Shown: piece by piece, positions 8,390-18,208 of the stretch | How positions within the stretch are numbered: position 1 is the first letter of the stretch | Layout: each line of letters opens with the position of its first letter | Assembly: GCA_039808765.1 (NCBI GenBank) | Contig: JBDHTQ010000002.1 | Span: forward strand, 186,001 to 250,000 | DNA length: 64,000 nt | DNA from: JBDHTQ01 sp039808765 | GTDB taxonomy: Bacteria > Pseudomonadota > Alphaproteobacteria > UBA2400 | Direction of reading: 5' to 3' | Made by a program: the position numbers and the translations under genes | The notes under the pieces: model-generated | Told to the model about the DNA's origin: nothing | The model's database searches: none | The model's input: the letters and a program-made list of their open reading frames with translations, nothing else

Positions 8390-11300
8390 ATGAGTAACAC
8401 TGAGTTGATGACCCTGTTCGGTCAACCCCAAGGATCCCAGGCATTTGATCAAATCCGGATTTCAATCGCTTCACCCGAGCGCATTCGCTCGTGGTCGTTT
8501 GGCGAAATCAAGAAGCCCGAGACCATCAACTACCGTACCTTTAAGCCCGAGCGTGACGGTTTGTTTTGTGCGCGCATTTTCGGTCCGATCAAGGACTACG
8601 AATGTTTGTGCGGCAAATACAAACGTATGAAATATCGTGGGATCATCTGCGAAAAATGCGGTGTTGAAGTTACGCTTTCCAAGGTGCGGCGCGAGCGCAT
8701 GGGCCATATTGAATTGGCAGCGCCGGTTGCGCATATCTGGTTTTTGAAGTCGTTACCATCGCGTATCGGTTTGTTGATGGATATGACATTGCGGGATCTG
8801 GAAAAGATTCTGTACTTCGAACAATATGTAGTGCTTGAACCGGGTCTGACACCGCTGCGCCTGCATCAGTTGTTGACTGAAGACGAGTTGCTTAACTTGC
8901 AAGATGAGCATGGTGAAGATGCGTTCCAAGCGGGCATCGGTGCCGAGGCTCTGCGCGTGATGCTATCTGCGATTGATATTGACCGCGAAATCACCAGCTT
9001 GCGTGAAGATCTGATTGATACAACATCAGAAGCCAAGCGTAAAAAAATCATCAAGCGCTTAAAGCTGCTTGAGGCTTTCCAATCTTCTGGCACGCGTCCT
9101 GAATGGATGGTGCTTGAAGTTGTGCCTGTTTTGCCGCCGGAATTGCGTCCGTTGGTGCCGTTGGATGGCGGTCGGTTTGCCACATCCGATTTGAACGACC
9201 TGTACCGTCGCGTGATCAACCGTAACAATCGTTTGAAGCGTCTGATCGAGCTGCGCGCTCCTGACATTATTGTGCGTAACGAAAAACGTATGTTGCAAGA
9301 ATCTGTGGATGCGTTGTTTGATAATGGTCGCCGTGGTCGTGTTATTACCGGGGCGAATAAGCGTCCGCTTAAATCACTTTCTGACATGCTTAAGGGTAAG
9401 CAAGGTCGCTTCCGTGCCAACTTGTTGGGTAAGCGCGTCGACTATTCAGGTCGTTCGGTTATTGTGGTTGGGCCTGAATTGAAGCTTCATCAGTGTGGTT
9501 TGCCAAAGAAAATGGCGCTTGAGCTCTTCAAGCCCTTTATCTATGCCAAATTAGAACTTTACGGAATGGCTTCAACTGTTAAGGCTGCCAAGCGAATGGT
9601 TGAAAAAGAACGCCCTGAAGTTTGGGATATCCTTGAAGAGGTTATTCGCGAGCATCCGGTCATGCTTAACCGTGCGCCAACGCTTCACCGCCTCGGTATT
9701 CAGGCATTTGAGCCCGTTTTGATTGAAGGTAAGGCAATCCAGCTTCACCCGCTCGTCTGTACGGCGTTTAACGCTGATTTCGACGGTGACCAGATGGCTG
9801 TTCACGTGCCGCTTTCACTGGAATCTCAGCTCGAAGCCCGTGTGTTGATGATGTCAACAAACAACATCCTCAGCCCTGCCAGTGGTAAGCCGATTCTTGA
9901 TCCGAAGCAGGACATCGTTTTGGGGATTTATTACCTTTCCATCGAAGCGGAAGGAATGCCGGGAGAAGGCTCAATCTTCTCAGGGATTGAAGAGATTCAG
10001 CACGCCCTTCATGCTGGGGTCGTCCATCTTCACAGCAAGATCAAAGCACGCTTTTCTGGCGTTGATGAGAATGGAAACACAGTGATCCAGCGCGTTGATA
10101 CAACGCCGGGCCGCATGTTGATTTCAGAGATTCTTCCCCGTCATACCAAGCTGCCGTTCAGTGTGATCAATCGTGTTCTTACCAAGAAAGACCTGACCAA
10201 TATTATTGACTTGGTCTATCGTCACTGTGGTCAGAAAGAAACGTGTATTTTCTCTGATCGTTTGATGGTGCTCGGCTTTAAACACGCCTGTAAGGCCGGT
10301 ATTTCGTTCGGTAAGGATGACATGGTTATCCCACCTGCTAAAGCTGACCTGATTAAAGCAGCTCAAGATAAAGTCAAAGAGTTTGAGCAGCAATATCTTG
10401 ATGGCTTGATCACGCAGGGTGAAAAATATAACAAGGTGATTGACGTTTGGTCCACCTGTACCGAAGATGTCGCGCAAGAAATGATGAAAGTCATTCAAAA
10501 GCCAAAAGCAGGCGAGGGCGTCAATTCTGTTTACATGATGGCACACTCTGGTGCCCGTGGTTCACAAGCACAGATGCGTCAGTTGGCAGGGATGCGTGGG
10601 TTGATGGCCAAGCCTTCTGGCGAGATCATTGAAACGCCGATTATCTCAAACTTTAAAGAAGGTCTGACAGTTCTTGAATACTTTAACGCGACCCACGGTG
10701 CGCGTAAAGGGTTGGCCGATACGGCGCTTAAGACAGCAAACTCTGGTTATCTGACCCGTCGATTGGTTGACGTTGCTGCAGATGCCATCATTACCGAAGC
10801 CGATTGCGGAACCGATAAGGGTATTCGCGTTCGCGCCGTAATGGATGGTGCGGATGTCGTTGCTGCTTTGGGTGAACGTATTCTCGGCCGCGTTGCAGCT
10901 GAAAATGTTGTTGATCCAGTATCCAGCGAATTGATTGCTGCAGCAGGCACATTGCTTGAAGAAGCACACATTGATCAAATCGACAAAGCCGGTGTTGATG
11001 AAGTGAACATTCGTTCTGTTCTCACGTGCTCGACCAAAGAAGGTGTTTGCTCTAAGTGCTACGGTCGCGACTTGGCCCGTGGTACGCTGGTGAACGTTGG
11101 TGAGGCTGTGGGTGTTATGGCCGCGCAGTCAATCGGTGAGCCGGGAACACAGCTTACGATGCGTACGTTCCACATTGGTGGTGCTGCGCAGCGTGGTGCA
11201 CAGCAATCAACGATTGAATCGGCTTCTGATGGTAAGGTTGACTTCAAGAACAAGTCGGTCGTTGTCAACTCTGATGGCACGGCCATTGTGATGAGCCGTA

Positions 11301-12559
11301 ACTGTGAGTTGGTTGTCTCCGATATGAACGGTCGTGAAAAAGCCCGCTATCGCTTGCAATATGGTACGACCTTGCGGGTAACTGAAGGCGAAACCGTGAA
11401 GCGTGGGCAGAAACTTGCTGAATGGGATCCCTATACACAGCCAATTATCAGTGAACAAGACGGTTTCATTACCTATATGGACCTAAACGAAGGTATCTCC
11501 ATGACGGAGAAAACTGACGAAGCAACGGGTATCTCTAATCGTGTTGTTGCTGACTGGCGTGGACATCCAAAGGGAGGTAGTCTCAAGCCTCGATTGGTTC
11601 TGCGTGACGACAAGGGTAATGTGATCAAACATTCGAATGGGGCAGAGGCGCGCTATTTCTTGAACGAGCCAAACACCATTATCAGTGTTGAAAACGGTTC
11701 GAAGGTCCGCGCTGGTGATGTGCTGGCCCGCGTTCCATTGGAAACAGCGAAAACGCGTGACATTACCGGTGGTTTGCCACGTGTTGCTGAGCTGTTTGAA
11801 GCCCGTAAGCCAAAAGACCATGCGATCCTTGCCGATATTGAAGGTCGTGTAGAGTTTGGTAAGGATTACAAGAACAAGCGGCGTATTGTTGTTCATCCGA
11901 TGGAGAGCAGCGAAAACCACGAGCCGCGTGAATATATGGTTTCCAAGGGACGTCATATCAGCGTACAGGAAGGCGATATGGTTCATGTTGGTGATACCTT
12001 GGTCGATGGTCCGAAGGCCCCGCATGACATTCTGCAAGTATTGGGGGTAGAGGCATTAGCACAATACCTCATCAATGAAGTGCAAGATGTTTACCGTCTA
12101 CAATCAGTTAAGATTAACGATAAGCACATCGAAGTGATCGTTCGTCAAATGATGCAGAAAGTGCGCGTGGTTGATCCAGGTCAAACGACATTGTTAGCGG
12201 ATGAAGAAATCGAACGTTTTGAGTTCGAAGCTGAAAACGCCAAAGCTGAGGCAGAAGGGCTTAAGCTTGCCACGATGACGCCGCTGTTGATGGGGATTAC
12301 CAAAGCAGCTTTGCAAACGCATAGCTTTATTTCGGCAGCCTCGTTCCAAGAAACGACCCGTGTTCTGACGGACGCTGCTGTTCATGGTAAGGTTGATACC
12401 CTCAATGGATTAAAGGAAAACGTTATTGTCGGACGATTGATCCCGGCGGGTACGGGTTCAGTGGTAAAACGCCTAAAGGCGCTTGCAGCCGATCGGGATC
12501 GCGAGTTGGGCATTTTGCCGCAAAAAGCTGCTTCTCCTGATACTCAGGATGCTGCTTAG
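8390..12559 (+). CDS. rpoC: DNA-directed RNA polymerase subunit beta'
   Basis: The 1389-aa beta' subunit, cotranscribed with rpoB. The first zinc-binding site is visible near the N-terminus (CLCGKYKRMKYRGIICEKCG), the active-site magnesium motif is NADFDGDQMAVHVPLS, and the second zinc site is CSTKEGVCSKCYGRD. The bridge/trigger region contains MMAHSGARGSQAQMRQLAGM. The C-terminus (GSVVKRLKALAADRDRELG) is family-like. The start has AAGGAG just upstream. A strong Rho-independent terminator follows, so the unit ends here and the str operon is not attached. Confidence 0.98.
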   Translation: MSNTELMTLFGQPQGSQAFDQIRISIASPERIRSWSFGEIKKPETINYRTFKPERDGLFCARIFGPIKDYECLCGKYKRMKYRGIICEKCGVEVTLSKVRRERMGHIELAAPVAHIWFLKSLPSRIGLLMDMTLRDLEKILYFEQYVVLEPGLTPLRLHQLLTEDELLNLQDEHGEDAFQAGIGAEALRVMLSAIDIDREITSLREDLIDTTSEAKRKKIIKRLKLLEAFQSSGTRPEWMVLEVVPVLPPELRPLVPLDGGRFATSDLNDLYRRVINRNNRLKRLIELRAPDIIVRNEKRMLQESVDALFDNGRRGRVITGANKRPLKSLSDMLKGKQGRFRANLLGKRVDYSGRSVIVVGPELKLHQCGLPKKMALELFKPFIYAKLELYGMASTVKAAKRMVEKERPEVWDILEEVIREHPVMLNRAPTLHRLGIQAFEPVLIEGKAIQLHPLVCTAFNADFDGDQMAVHVPLSLESQLEARVLMMSTNNILSPASGKPILDPKQDIVLGIYYLSIEAEGMPGEGSIFSGIEEIQHALHAGVVHLHSKIKARFSGVDENGNTVIQRVDTTPGRMLISEILPRHTKLPFSVINRVLTKKDLTNIIDLVYRHCGQKETCIFSDRLMVLGFKHACKAGISFGKDDMVIPPAKADLIKAAQDKVKEFEQQYLDGLITQGEKYNKVIDVWSTCTEDVAQEMMKVIQKPKAGEGVNSVYMMAHSGARGSQAQMRQLAGMRGLMAKPSGEIIETPIISNFKEGLTVLEYFNATHGARKGLADTALKTANSGYLTRRLVDVAADAIITEADCGTDKGIRVRAVMDGADVVAALGERILGRVAAENVVDPVSSELIAAAGTLLEEAHIDQIDKAGVDEVNIRSVLTCSTKEGVCSKCYGRDLARGTLVNVGEAVGVMAAQSIGEPGTQLTMRTFHIGGAAQRGAQQSTIESASDGKVDFKNKSVVVNSDGTAIVMSRNCELVVSDMNGREKARYRLQYGTTLRVTEGETVKRGQKLAEWDPYTQPIISEQDGFITYMDLNEGISMTEKTDEATGISNRVVADWRGHPKGGSLKPRLVLRDDKGNVIKHSNGAEARYFLNEPNTIISVENGSKVRAGDVLARVPLETAKTRDITGGLPRVAELFEARKPKDHAILADIEGRVEFGKDYKNKRRIVVHPMESSENHEPREYMVSKGRHISVQEGDMVHVGDTLVDGPKAPHDILQVLGVEALAQYLINEVQDVYRLQSVKINDKHIEVIVRQMMQKVRVVDPGQTTLLADEEIERFEFEAENAKAEAEGLKLATMTPLLMGITKAALQTHSFISAASFQETTRVLTDAAVHGKVDTLNGLKENVIVGRLIPAGTGSVVKRLKALAADRDRELGILPQKAASPDTQDAA

Positions 12560-12583
12560 TAAGACTGACAGAATTTTTGTTTC

Positions 12584-12617
12584 AAAAACCGACCTTCATA
12601 AGAGGTCGGTTTTTTCT
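12584..12617 (+). terminator. Rho-independent terminator after rpoC
   Basis: ACCGACCT (12588-12595) pairs with AGGTCGGT (12603-12610) around a short loop. The stem is preceded by an A-run and followed by TTTTTTCTT, a classic intrinsic terminator 25 bases after the rpoC stop. Confidence 0.92.
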
Positions 12618-12679
12618 TGAGAGAGAGTGTGCATAACTGCTATAAAGAATTGTAGCTTTAAATTTTTAATGGTGGGGGG

Positions 12680-13762
12680 ATGGTTAACACCAATGGTTGC
12701 TTTTCTAATTTTCAAAACACCCGTCTCATTCAATGGGTGAATAAAAAGGTTGTCGCGCCAATTTCAGGCAACATTTGTGCGTTAAGGCAGTCTTGCCAGT
12801 GGTATTTTGAAAAACGTAAGATCAGGAAACCTGTCAAAATTGTAAGTTGTTCTTCACGGATGAGGGATCCTGATTTTTTTGATGAATGTTTTTTATGTAT
12901 AATAAATGCTGCGAAAAAATCCATCGCGCGTGAAGATGAAGTTTTTTTGATGGAACTTCTTAACACTCTCAGTGGGAACAGCGAGCATATAAGCACTAAA
13001 AATAGGGCAGGAATAAATGAATTAGCAATCGCTGCTGCTACACATTTTGAACAAAAAGAAGATTATACAATGATGATTAAGTGCATGAATCACACTATGC
13101 GCTTATGCAGTGTTTCTACAACGCATTCACTTGCCAAAAAATCTATCATTGCAGCGACCCGCGCCTTTGATAGAAAAGACACATTTTCAGCTGTTCCTCT
13201 TTTGATGAGTGGAATTTATGGTGGTTCAGAAAGAACAAAAATCTTGAGTGTTCTTTGTCTTTGCCATCTCGCCTATACGAGTAATGATACTCAAGTTATT
13301 AACGAGGCACTTAGTAATGCATACTACTACGCTTCTTTAGTTCAAGGATTGGAAGACTTAACGAAAAAAATTAAGGCATACCGATTTGATTCTGGCCCAA
13401 ATCCTATGGAAACACACGCATTTTTAATAGATGCCAGTCGTTTCATATTTGAAAATCTCAATTCTACCCCAAAATTAGATGGGGCTCTTCGTTTTTTGCG
13501 TGTTGATAAGAGGATTATTAAAGATATTGAGAATGAAGATGTAGATTTAGGTGATGACGTAGATACTATCCCCAAGGCTACTTTTTCTTTTTCAGACACT
13601 TTAGTGCAGTTAAGACCTGTTAATTCAAAAGCTCCAGGTTTGGCGTTTAGAGTGTTAACAGCGATTAGGAATGTAGTAAAACCTGATAGTAAAAGATCAG
13701 AAAAACCAGTAAGACCAGTAAGACCACGTCTACATATCGTAGTTACTAAAAAAAATTTTTAA
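12680..13762 (+). CDS. Hypothetical helical protein, AT-rich orphan
   Basis: A 360-aa protein of unknown function. The ATG is preceded by a strong G-rich ribosome-binding sequence. It is predicted by eye to be mostly alpha-helical in the middle (about residues 60-230, with repeated Ala/Leu-rich helices resembling, but not clearly matching, TPR-type repeats). An acidic stretch with ENEDVDLGDDVD lies near residue 290, followed by a basic tail with KPVRPVRPR. No signal peptide is evident. The base composition is clearly more AT-rich than rpoBC and it occupies the place where other genomes carry rpsL. Its stop overlaps the stop of the convergent gene by four bases. Recent acquisition or fast evolution is possible. 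Confidence 0.7.
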   Translation: MVNTNGCFSNFQNTRLIQWVNKKVVAPISGNICALRQSCQWYFEKRKIRKPVKIVSCSSRMRDPDFFDECFLCIINAAKKSIAREDEVFLMELLNTLSGNSEHISTKNRAGINELAIAAATHFEQKEDYTMMIKCMNHTMRLCSVSTTHSLAKKSIIAATRAFDRKDTFSAVPLLMSGIYGGSERTKILSVLCLCHLAYTSNDTQVINEALSNAYYYASLVQGLEDLTKKIKAYRFDSGPNPMETHAFLIDASRFIFENLNSTPKLDGALRFLRVDKRIIKDIENEDVDLGDDVDTIPKATFSFSDTLVQLRPVNSKAPGLAFRVLTAIRNVVKPDSKRSEKPVRPVRPRLHIVVTKKNF

Positions 13763-14679
13763 ACTGAACCAATTAATTGTGGAGGCGATATTTTTTGCCA
13801 TTGATCTAGCGGTAGCGTTAAAATTCGGTAGTGCATTTCACATTCCGGTAAAATAAGGCTTATAAAGCGCAGGCTATCAACCATCATTGTTGAGAGTAAA
13901 GGCGTTGGAAACTTTGTTGTGATCGCATCCAAACGTTTATGGTAATCAATTGCCTTGGCAATTTTAAGGGCCATCCATCCCATTGCAATAAGACCGACCA
14001 AGCGAAAATAATTTTCTCGGGCGTTTGAGCAAACCATACGCATAACGTCATCACTCTTTAGGATTTGCAGTGTAACGTGCTGAAGATGTTTAAATGCCCG
14101 AAGCAAAGGAAGTTGTAAATCAATCAACGTAGGCAGACGAGCGCATTCATCCAGCGTAAAACTCACACGGTGAAAGAAACGCCTTAAAGATTTACCATCA
14201 TGCTGAAAAAGACTTTTAAAATAGCCTTCATCAAGGGTTCCCGTAAAGTTTTTTTCGGAAAGATGTTTATTCGTACGATTCTGAAGATCATCCTGAAAAT
14301 TATCAAACTGTTCAATAAAATTGATACGCTGATCCCAAACATTATGGAATAGGTTTTTTTGCGTGAGAGAGTTTTGCAAATAAATACTTAATGGCATCAA
14401 GAGGGGATCATCAATTTGAGCCGCTCCACTAAACTTCTGCTGCTTAAGCTGCTCGATATGCAGATAAAGAAAAAGTGTTTCAATTAAATCAGCTTCAATC
14501 TGTGCGACTTTTAACGATAAAGAATGGTGTGCATTCTCTTGACCATTATCGTTCGAGGAGGGCTGCAGGGATAAAGCGGTCTCAACCGGTAAAAGCGATT
14601 GGCCCTCAAGCACTGCCTCAAGAATAAACGCTAATTTGAGAGTTGATGTTTGCGGTTTATCTTCAGTGTTCTCGTTCAT
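13759..14679 (-). CDS. Orphan acyl-CoA dehydrogenase C-terminal-like protein, catalytic core missing
   Basis: A 306-aa protein lying 14 bases downstream of the FadN-like gene on the same strand, so probably cotranscribed. Its last ~130 residues resemble the C-terminal helical region of long (about 600 aa) acyl-CoA dehydrogenases: NYFRLVGLIAMGWMALKIAKA, then a helix ending FISLILPECEMHYRILTLPL. The FAD- and acyl-CoA-binding core of that family is absent; the first ~170 residues are helical but unfamiliar. It could be a decayed dehydrogenase keeping only the tail, or a repurposed structural partner. The frame is intact with no internal stop. The family call rests on reading similarity only. Confidence 0.5.
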   Translation of the reverse strand: MNENTEDKPQTSTLKLAFILEAVLEGQSLLPVETALSLQPSSNDNGQENAHHSLSLKVAQIEADLIETLFLYLHIEQLKQQKFSGAAQIDDPLLMPLSIYLQNSLTQKNLFHNVWDQRINFIEQFDNFQDDLQNRTNKHLSEKNFTGTLDEGYFKSLFQHDGKSLRRFFHRVSFTLDECARLPTLIDLQLPLLRAFKHLQHVTLQILKSDDVMRMVCSNARENYFRLVGLIAMGWMALKIAKAIDYHKRLDAITTKFPTPLLSTMMVDSLRFISLILPECEMHYRILTLPLDQWQKISPPQLIGSV

Positions 14680-14693
14680 GATAAATTCTTCGC

Positions 14694-17048
14694 CTAATTT
14701 CTAAGGGGTTTGCCATGCGCGAGCATGTACTCTACGCGTTCTGCAGTGCCTTCAGTTTGGCAAAGGGAAACGAAAGCACGACGCTCGGCATTAAGAAAAT
14801 CTTGTTCAGCGTGGCTATCGCTTGCCACAGGTACATTGTGGAGGGTTAAAACGTCTGCCAGTGCATGAAGAACAACTTGATCATGAGCCAGTGCTTTTCC
14901 TTGCTTGGCGAGAGTATCAATACGCACACTTAAAGCATCTTTTATCTCAGATGAGGTAAACGTTGTGCTTCGTTCTCTCCGTGGTTTGTATCCCGCTTTC
15001 AGCAAGTCAAGCGCGCGTTGTTTGGCATCATAGAGTAGATAGTTTTTGTTCATTGTGATGCCGTCGTTTGTAGGAGACATATAACCAATGTCTTGCGCAT
15101 CTGCCGCAGATTTTGATACGGTTGCTAGTCTAATTCGATCAAAAACATACATCAGTGCCGGCAGTGGATCATTTTTCGTGTCATCATTTTGATCCAGCAA
15201 ACTGGCCTTGCCGAGTGAGCGGAAAACCATTTCTTTACATCCGCCCCAACCTGGCACAAAACCGACGTTGAACTCAACTAAACCGCATTGCGTTTCAGAA
15301 AAAGCTTGAATGGCAGAGCAGTGCATCATCATTTCGCATCCACCACCCAAAACCATTCCAGCTGGAGCGGCAACAGTAGGGAAGGGGGCCTGCTGTAAGG
15401 CGCGATAGGTGGTCTGTCCGGCTTCTAAAAAGTTTTCCACATCGTCCCATGACGCAGTGTTGATGGCATAGAGAAATTGGTTTAGGTTTGCACCAACAGA
15501 AAAGTGTTTGCCTTCGTTGTAAATGACCAGTGCCTTAAACTCTTCGTCACCCTGACCAATCACCTGGATCGTTTTGAGGATGAGTGCAAACGTATCCTTG
15601 TCCAGTACGTTCATTTTTGTTGTAAATTCAAAACACAAGACTCCATCGCCAATGTTCCATACCGAAGCAGAATTATTTTTGAGAACAGGCTGCGCGCGTT
15701 TTTTGATCTGCGAAAGAGATAATTCTCTTTCAGAAAAAACAATTTCCTTTTCCTGCAGATTGCGGGTGAGATAAAAATTTTTACCTTTTTTTTCGAAGTA
15801 GAATTTTTGTTCTCGCGTTTCTGAAATAAAAGCGGGAGGTGTCATTCCTGCTTCTTTAAAAAGGCTATGTACGCTTTTGTGCGAAAGATTATCCATCATT
15901 TCAAAAGGGCCTTGCTTCCAGCCAAAACCGAGAACCATTGCCTGATCAATATCGTGTAGGTTTTCAGTGACATCAGGCATGAGCGCAATTGCATAGTTAA
16001 AGGTTCGCAAAAGCGTCGCTCTTAAAAAGGACGCTGCTGACGTGTCTTGCGTGATAGCTGAAAGGAGAGATGTTTTTGTTACACGCGCAGCCGTTTCTGT
16101 GCCTTTTGTGCAAGGTTTGTAGATGCGCTCATTAAGGTCAAAAATGAGGGTGGGTTGAGAAGGGTCGGTTGACTTGCTGTAAAACCCTTTTCCAGTTTTG
16201 ATACCGCAATTTCCTTGTTGAATTAATTCATTTAAAAAAGTGGGGAAAGATCCGTGGGTGATAAAGTCATCATGTTTTGAAAGATGGTTGGCGTAACCAC
16301 GATACACTTCGGGAAGAAGATCAAGGCCGATCAAATCGGCCAACGCGAAAACGCCAGTCTTCGGAACACCCAATACGGCGCTCAGCAGGGCATCGGCTTC
16401 ATCTACATCAAGGGAATGTTTTTCGGCTTCATGCATGGCTGTAGTCATCCAGTAAAGGCCTAGTCTATTAGCAATAAAGCCGACCGAGTCTTTGCAATGC
16501 AGGATTTTTTTGCCCAAATGAAGATCACAAAATGCACTTAACGTGGCAACGGTTTCTGGATCTGTTTCATTTGTGCTAACCATCTCGAGCAAGGGGAGGT
16601 GGCGTGGAGGGTTAAAAAAATGAGTAATACAAAAATGTGCCTTAAAAGAGGCACTACGTTTTTCACTAAGCTCACGCAAAAGCAGAGTTGCGGTATTGGA
16701 AGAAACAAGAGTTTCGTGTTTTTTTATGTTTTCAATTTTTTCAAAAAGAGCTTGTTTCGCTGATAAGTTTTCATCGATAGCCTCAATAATCCAATCAACA
16801 TCTGCTAGCAGGTCTAGGTGATCCTCAAGATTGCCGACATCGACAAGTGCGATCGCCCGTCGTGACATAAACGGAGAAGATTTCTCGTTCACCATTCTTT
16901 CAATTGCGTGCTGAGCGCGTGCGTTACGATCATCACCATCAGACGGCAAATCGAGCAACACCACCGGTGTGCCGCTGTTTGCGATGTGAGCAGCAATGCC
17001 GCTTCCCATTGTACCAGCGCCAATCACGGCAACTTTTTTAATCTCCAT
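14694..17048 (-). CDS. 3-hydroxyacyl-CoA dehydrogenase / enoyl-CoA hydratase, FadN-type
   Basis: A 784-aa bifunctional beta-oxidation enzyme. The NAD-binding Rossmann domain is N-terminal (KKVAVIGAGTMGSGIAAHIA), followed by the dehydrogenase helical domain (HFFNPPRHLPLLE, DSVGFIANRLGLYW), with the hydratase/isomerase domain C-terminal (about 490-770). Both hydratase glutamates seem present (GGGCEMMM and CGLVEFNVGFVPGWGG). The order dehydrogenase-then-hydratase matches Bacillus FadN rather than E. coli FadB/FadJ. I chose ATG 17048 (MEIKKVAVIGAG); a longer frame from 17132 adds 28 unconserved residues. The start lies inside the end of a 51-aa upstream gene, suggesting translational coupling. 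Confidence 0.9.
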   Translation of the reverse strand: MEIKKVAVIGAGTMGSGIAAHIANSGTPVVLLDLPSDGDDRNARAQHAIERMVNEKSSPFMSRRAIALVDVGNLEDHLDLLADVDWIIEAIDENLSAKQALFEKIENIKKHETLVSSNTATLLLRELSEKRSASFKAHFCITHFFNPPRHLPLLEMVSTNETDPETVATLSAFCDLHLGKKILHCKDSVGFIANRLGLYWMTTAMHEAEKHSLDVDEADALLSAVLGVPKTGVFALADLIGLDLLPEVYRGYANHLSKHDDFITHGSFPTFLNELIQQGNCGIKTGKGFYSKSTDPSQPTLIFDLNERIYKPCTKGTETAARVTKTSLLSAITQDTSAASFLRATLLRTFNYAIALMPDVTENLHDIDQAMVLGFGWKQGPFEMMDNLSHKSVHSLFKEAGMTPPAFISETREQKFYFEKKGKNFYLTRNLQEKEIVFSERELSLSQIKKRAQPVLKNNSASVWNIGDGVLCFEFTTKMNVLDKDTFALILKTIQVIGQGDEEFKALVIYNEGKHFSVGANLNQFLYAINTASWDDVENFLEAGQTTYRALQQAPFPTVAAPAGMVLGGGCEMMMHCSAIQAFSETQCGLVEFNVGFVPGWGGCKEMVFRSLGKASLLDQNDDTKNDPLPALMYVFDRIRLATVSKSAADAQDIGYMSPTNDGITMNKNYLLYDAKQRALDLLKAGYKPRRERSTTFTSSEIKDALSVRIDTLAKQGKALAHDQVVLHALADVLTLHNVPVASDSHAEQDFLNAERRAFVSLCQTEGTAERVEYMLAHGKPLRN

Positions 17049-17193
17049 GAGAGTGGCTTTCTTGATTAGAGGACAATTGTGGCAGACTCGCGGTTTGCTC
17101 AAAATAGACGTTAATGGCCTGATTGATGCCAATCATAAGCATAATCGCGCATAAAAAGCCAGCAACGCCCGAGAATGTTTTTCTTGCCGTCAT
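17038..17193 (-). CDS. 51-aa small membrane protein overlapping the FadN-like start
   Basis: A short frame reads MTARKTFSGVAGFLCAIM and ends SHSHGD. It has one hydrophobic segment (about residues 9-30) and a short polar tail. AAGGA sits six bases upstream of the ATG, better than the site in front of the next gene. The last eleven bases, stop included, overlap the FadN-like start codon region, the usual sign of translational coupling. No family is recognised. It is too short for most ORF callers and easily missed. Whether it is a functional peptide or a coupling leader cannot be told from sequence. Confidence 0.55.
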   Translation of the reverse strand: MTARKTFSGVAGFLCAIMLMIGINQAINVYFEQTASLPQLSSNQESHSHGD

Positions 17194-17280
17194 AGAAAAT
17201 CCTTCATCATCAAGCAGATTAACCTTCCTTTTTGTCGCTGTCGAGGGACTTGCAAGAAAACCTGAATAGGGGCAACATCA

Positions 17281-18054
17281 ATGATCATGACCGAAAATCA
17301 ACGTCCCATCCCAAAACGTCCTATTATTCTTCTTCCTTCACGTTTAGCCTCTACCCGTTTGCCGAACAAGCCCTTAGCGGATATTCATGGCATGCCTATG
17401 ATTGTGCATGTTATGCGACGTGCAGAAGCAGCTGATTTAGGCCCGGTTGTTGTTGCATGCGCTGATCGAGAGATTGCGGATGTTGTGCAATCAATCGGGG
17501 GGCATGCTATTTTAACTGATCCTGATCACCCTTCTGGTTCTGATCGAATTTACGAAGCACTCTGCCGTTTTGATACAGATGATCGTTACGATTGTGTTTT
17601 GAATGTACAGGGTGATTTACCTACGGTTGAGCCTGAGACAATTCGTGCGGTGTATGAATTACTGCAGCTGGGTTGGGTTGATGTATCAACGGCTGTAGCA
17701 GAAATTACCTCGCCAAGCGAAAGAGCTGATCCTTCCGTCGTAAAGGCTGTTATCGAGTGGGAAAGCGGTCGACAAGCAGGTCGTGCCCTTTACTTTAGTC
17801 GTGCTGTGGTGCCCGCCAATGAGGGGCCGCATTACCACCATATCGGTTTATATGGATTCCGGCGTGAGGCTTTGACGCGCTTTGTTGCACTTCCCCCTTC
17901 TCAGGTGGAGTTACGCGAAAAACTAGAGCAACTGCGCCTTTTATCAAATGGTATAAGCATCGCTGCAGCTTTGGTTAATGAAGTTCCTTTAGGCGTTGAT
18001 ACAGCGGCCCAATTGGCTTTGGCACGAGAAATTCTTGCGCCGCAAAAAGCCTGA
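17281..18054 (+). CDS. kdsB: 3-deoxy-manno-octulosonate cytidylyltransferase (CMP-Kdo synthetase)
   Basis: A 257-aa cytosolic enzyme that activates Kdo with CTP for lipid A-core synthesis. The N-terminal nucleotide-binding signature is ILLPSRLASTRLPNKPLADI, followed by GMPMIVHVMRRA. The metal/substrate region reads LNVQGDLPTVEPETI, where most homologues have QGDEP, a small deviation. HHIGLYGFRREALTRF is also typical. I chose ATG 17281 because AGGGG lies nine bases upstream; ATG 17287 is possible. It is followed by pheA, a neighbour pair frequent in alphaproteobacteria. Confidence 0.95.
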   Translation: MIMTENQRPIPKRPIILLPSRLASTRLPNKPLADIHGMPMIVHVMRRAEAADLGPVVVACADREIADVVQSIGGHAILTDPDHPSGSDRIYEALCRFDTDDRYDCVLNVQGDLPTVEPETIRAVYELLQLGWVDVSTAVAEITSPSERADPSVVKAVIEWESGRQAGRALYFSRAVVPANEGPHYHHIGLYGFRREALTRFVALPPSQVELREKLEQLRLLSNGISIAAALVNEVPLGVDTAAQLALAREILAPQKA

Positions 18055-18208
18055 TTAACTGGTTCTACGCGATTTTTTTAAAAAAGGGCTGGGCTAAAAT
18101 TAGGCGTTGTTAATCTTGCACTGAATGCTTAAACTCGCCGCCACTAAGGTTGCTTTCGACAGGGCTAACATGCGAGCTTGGTGATGTGCTTAATGAGGGA
18201 ATGTTATT

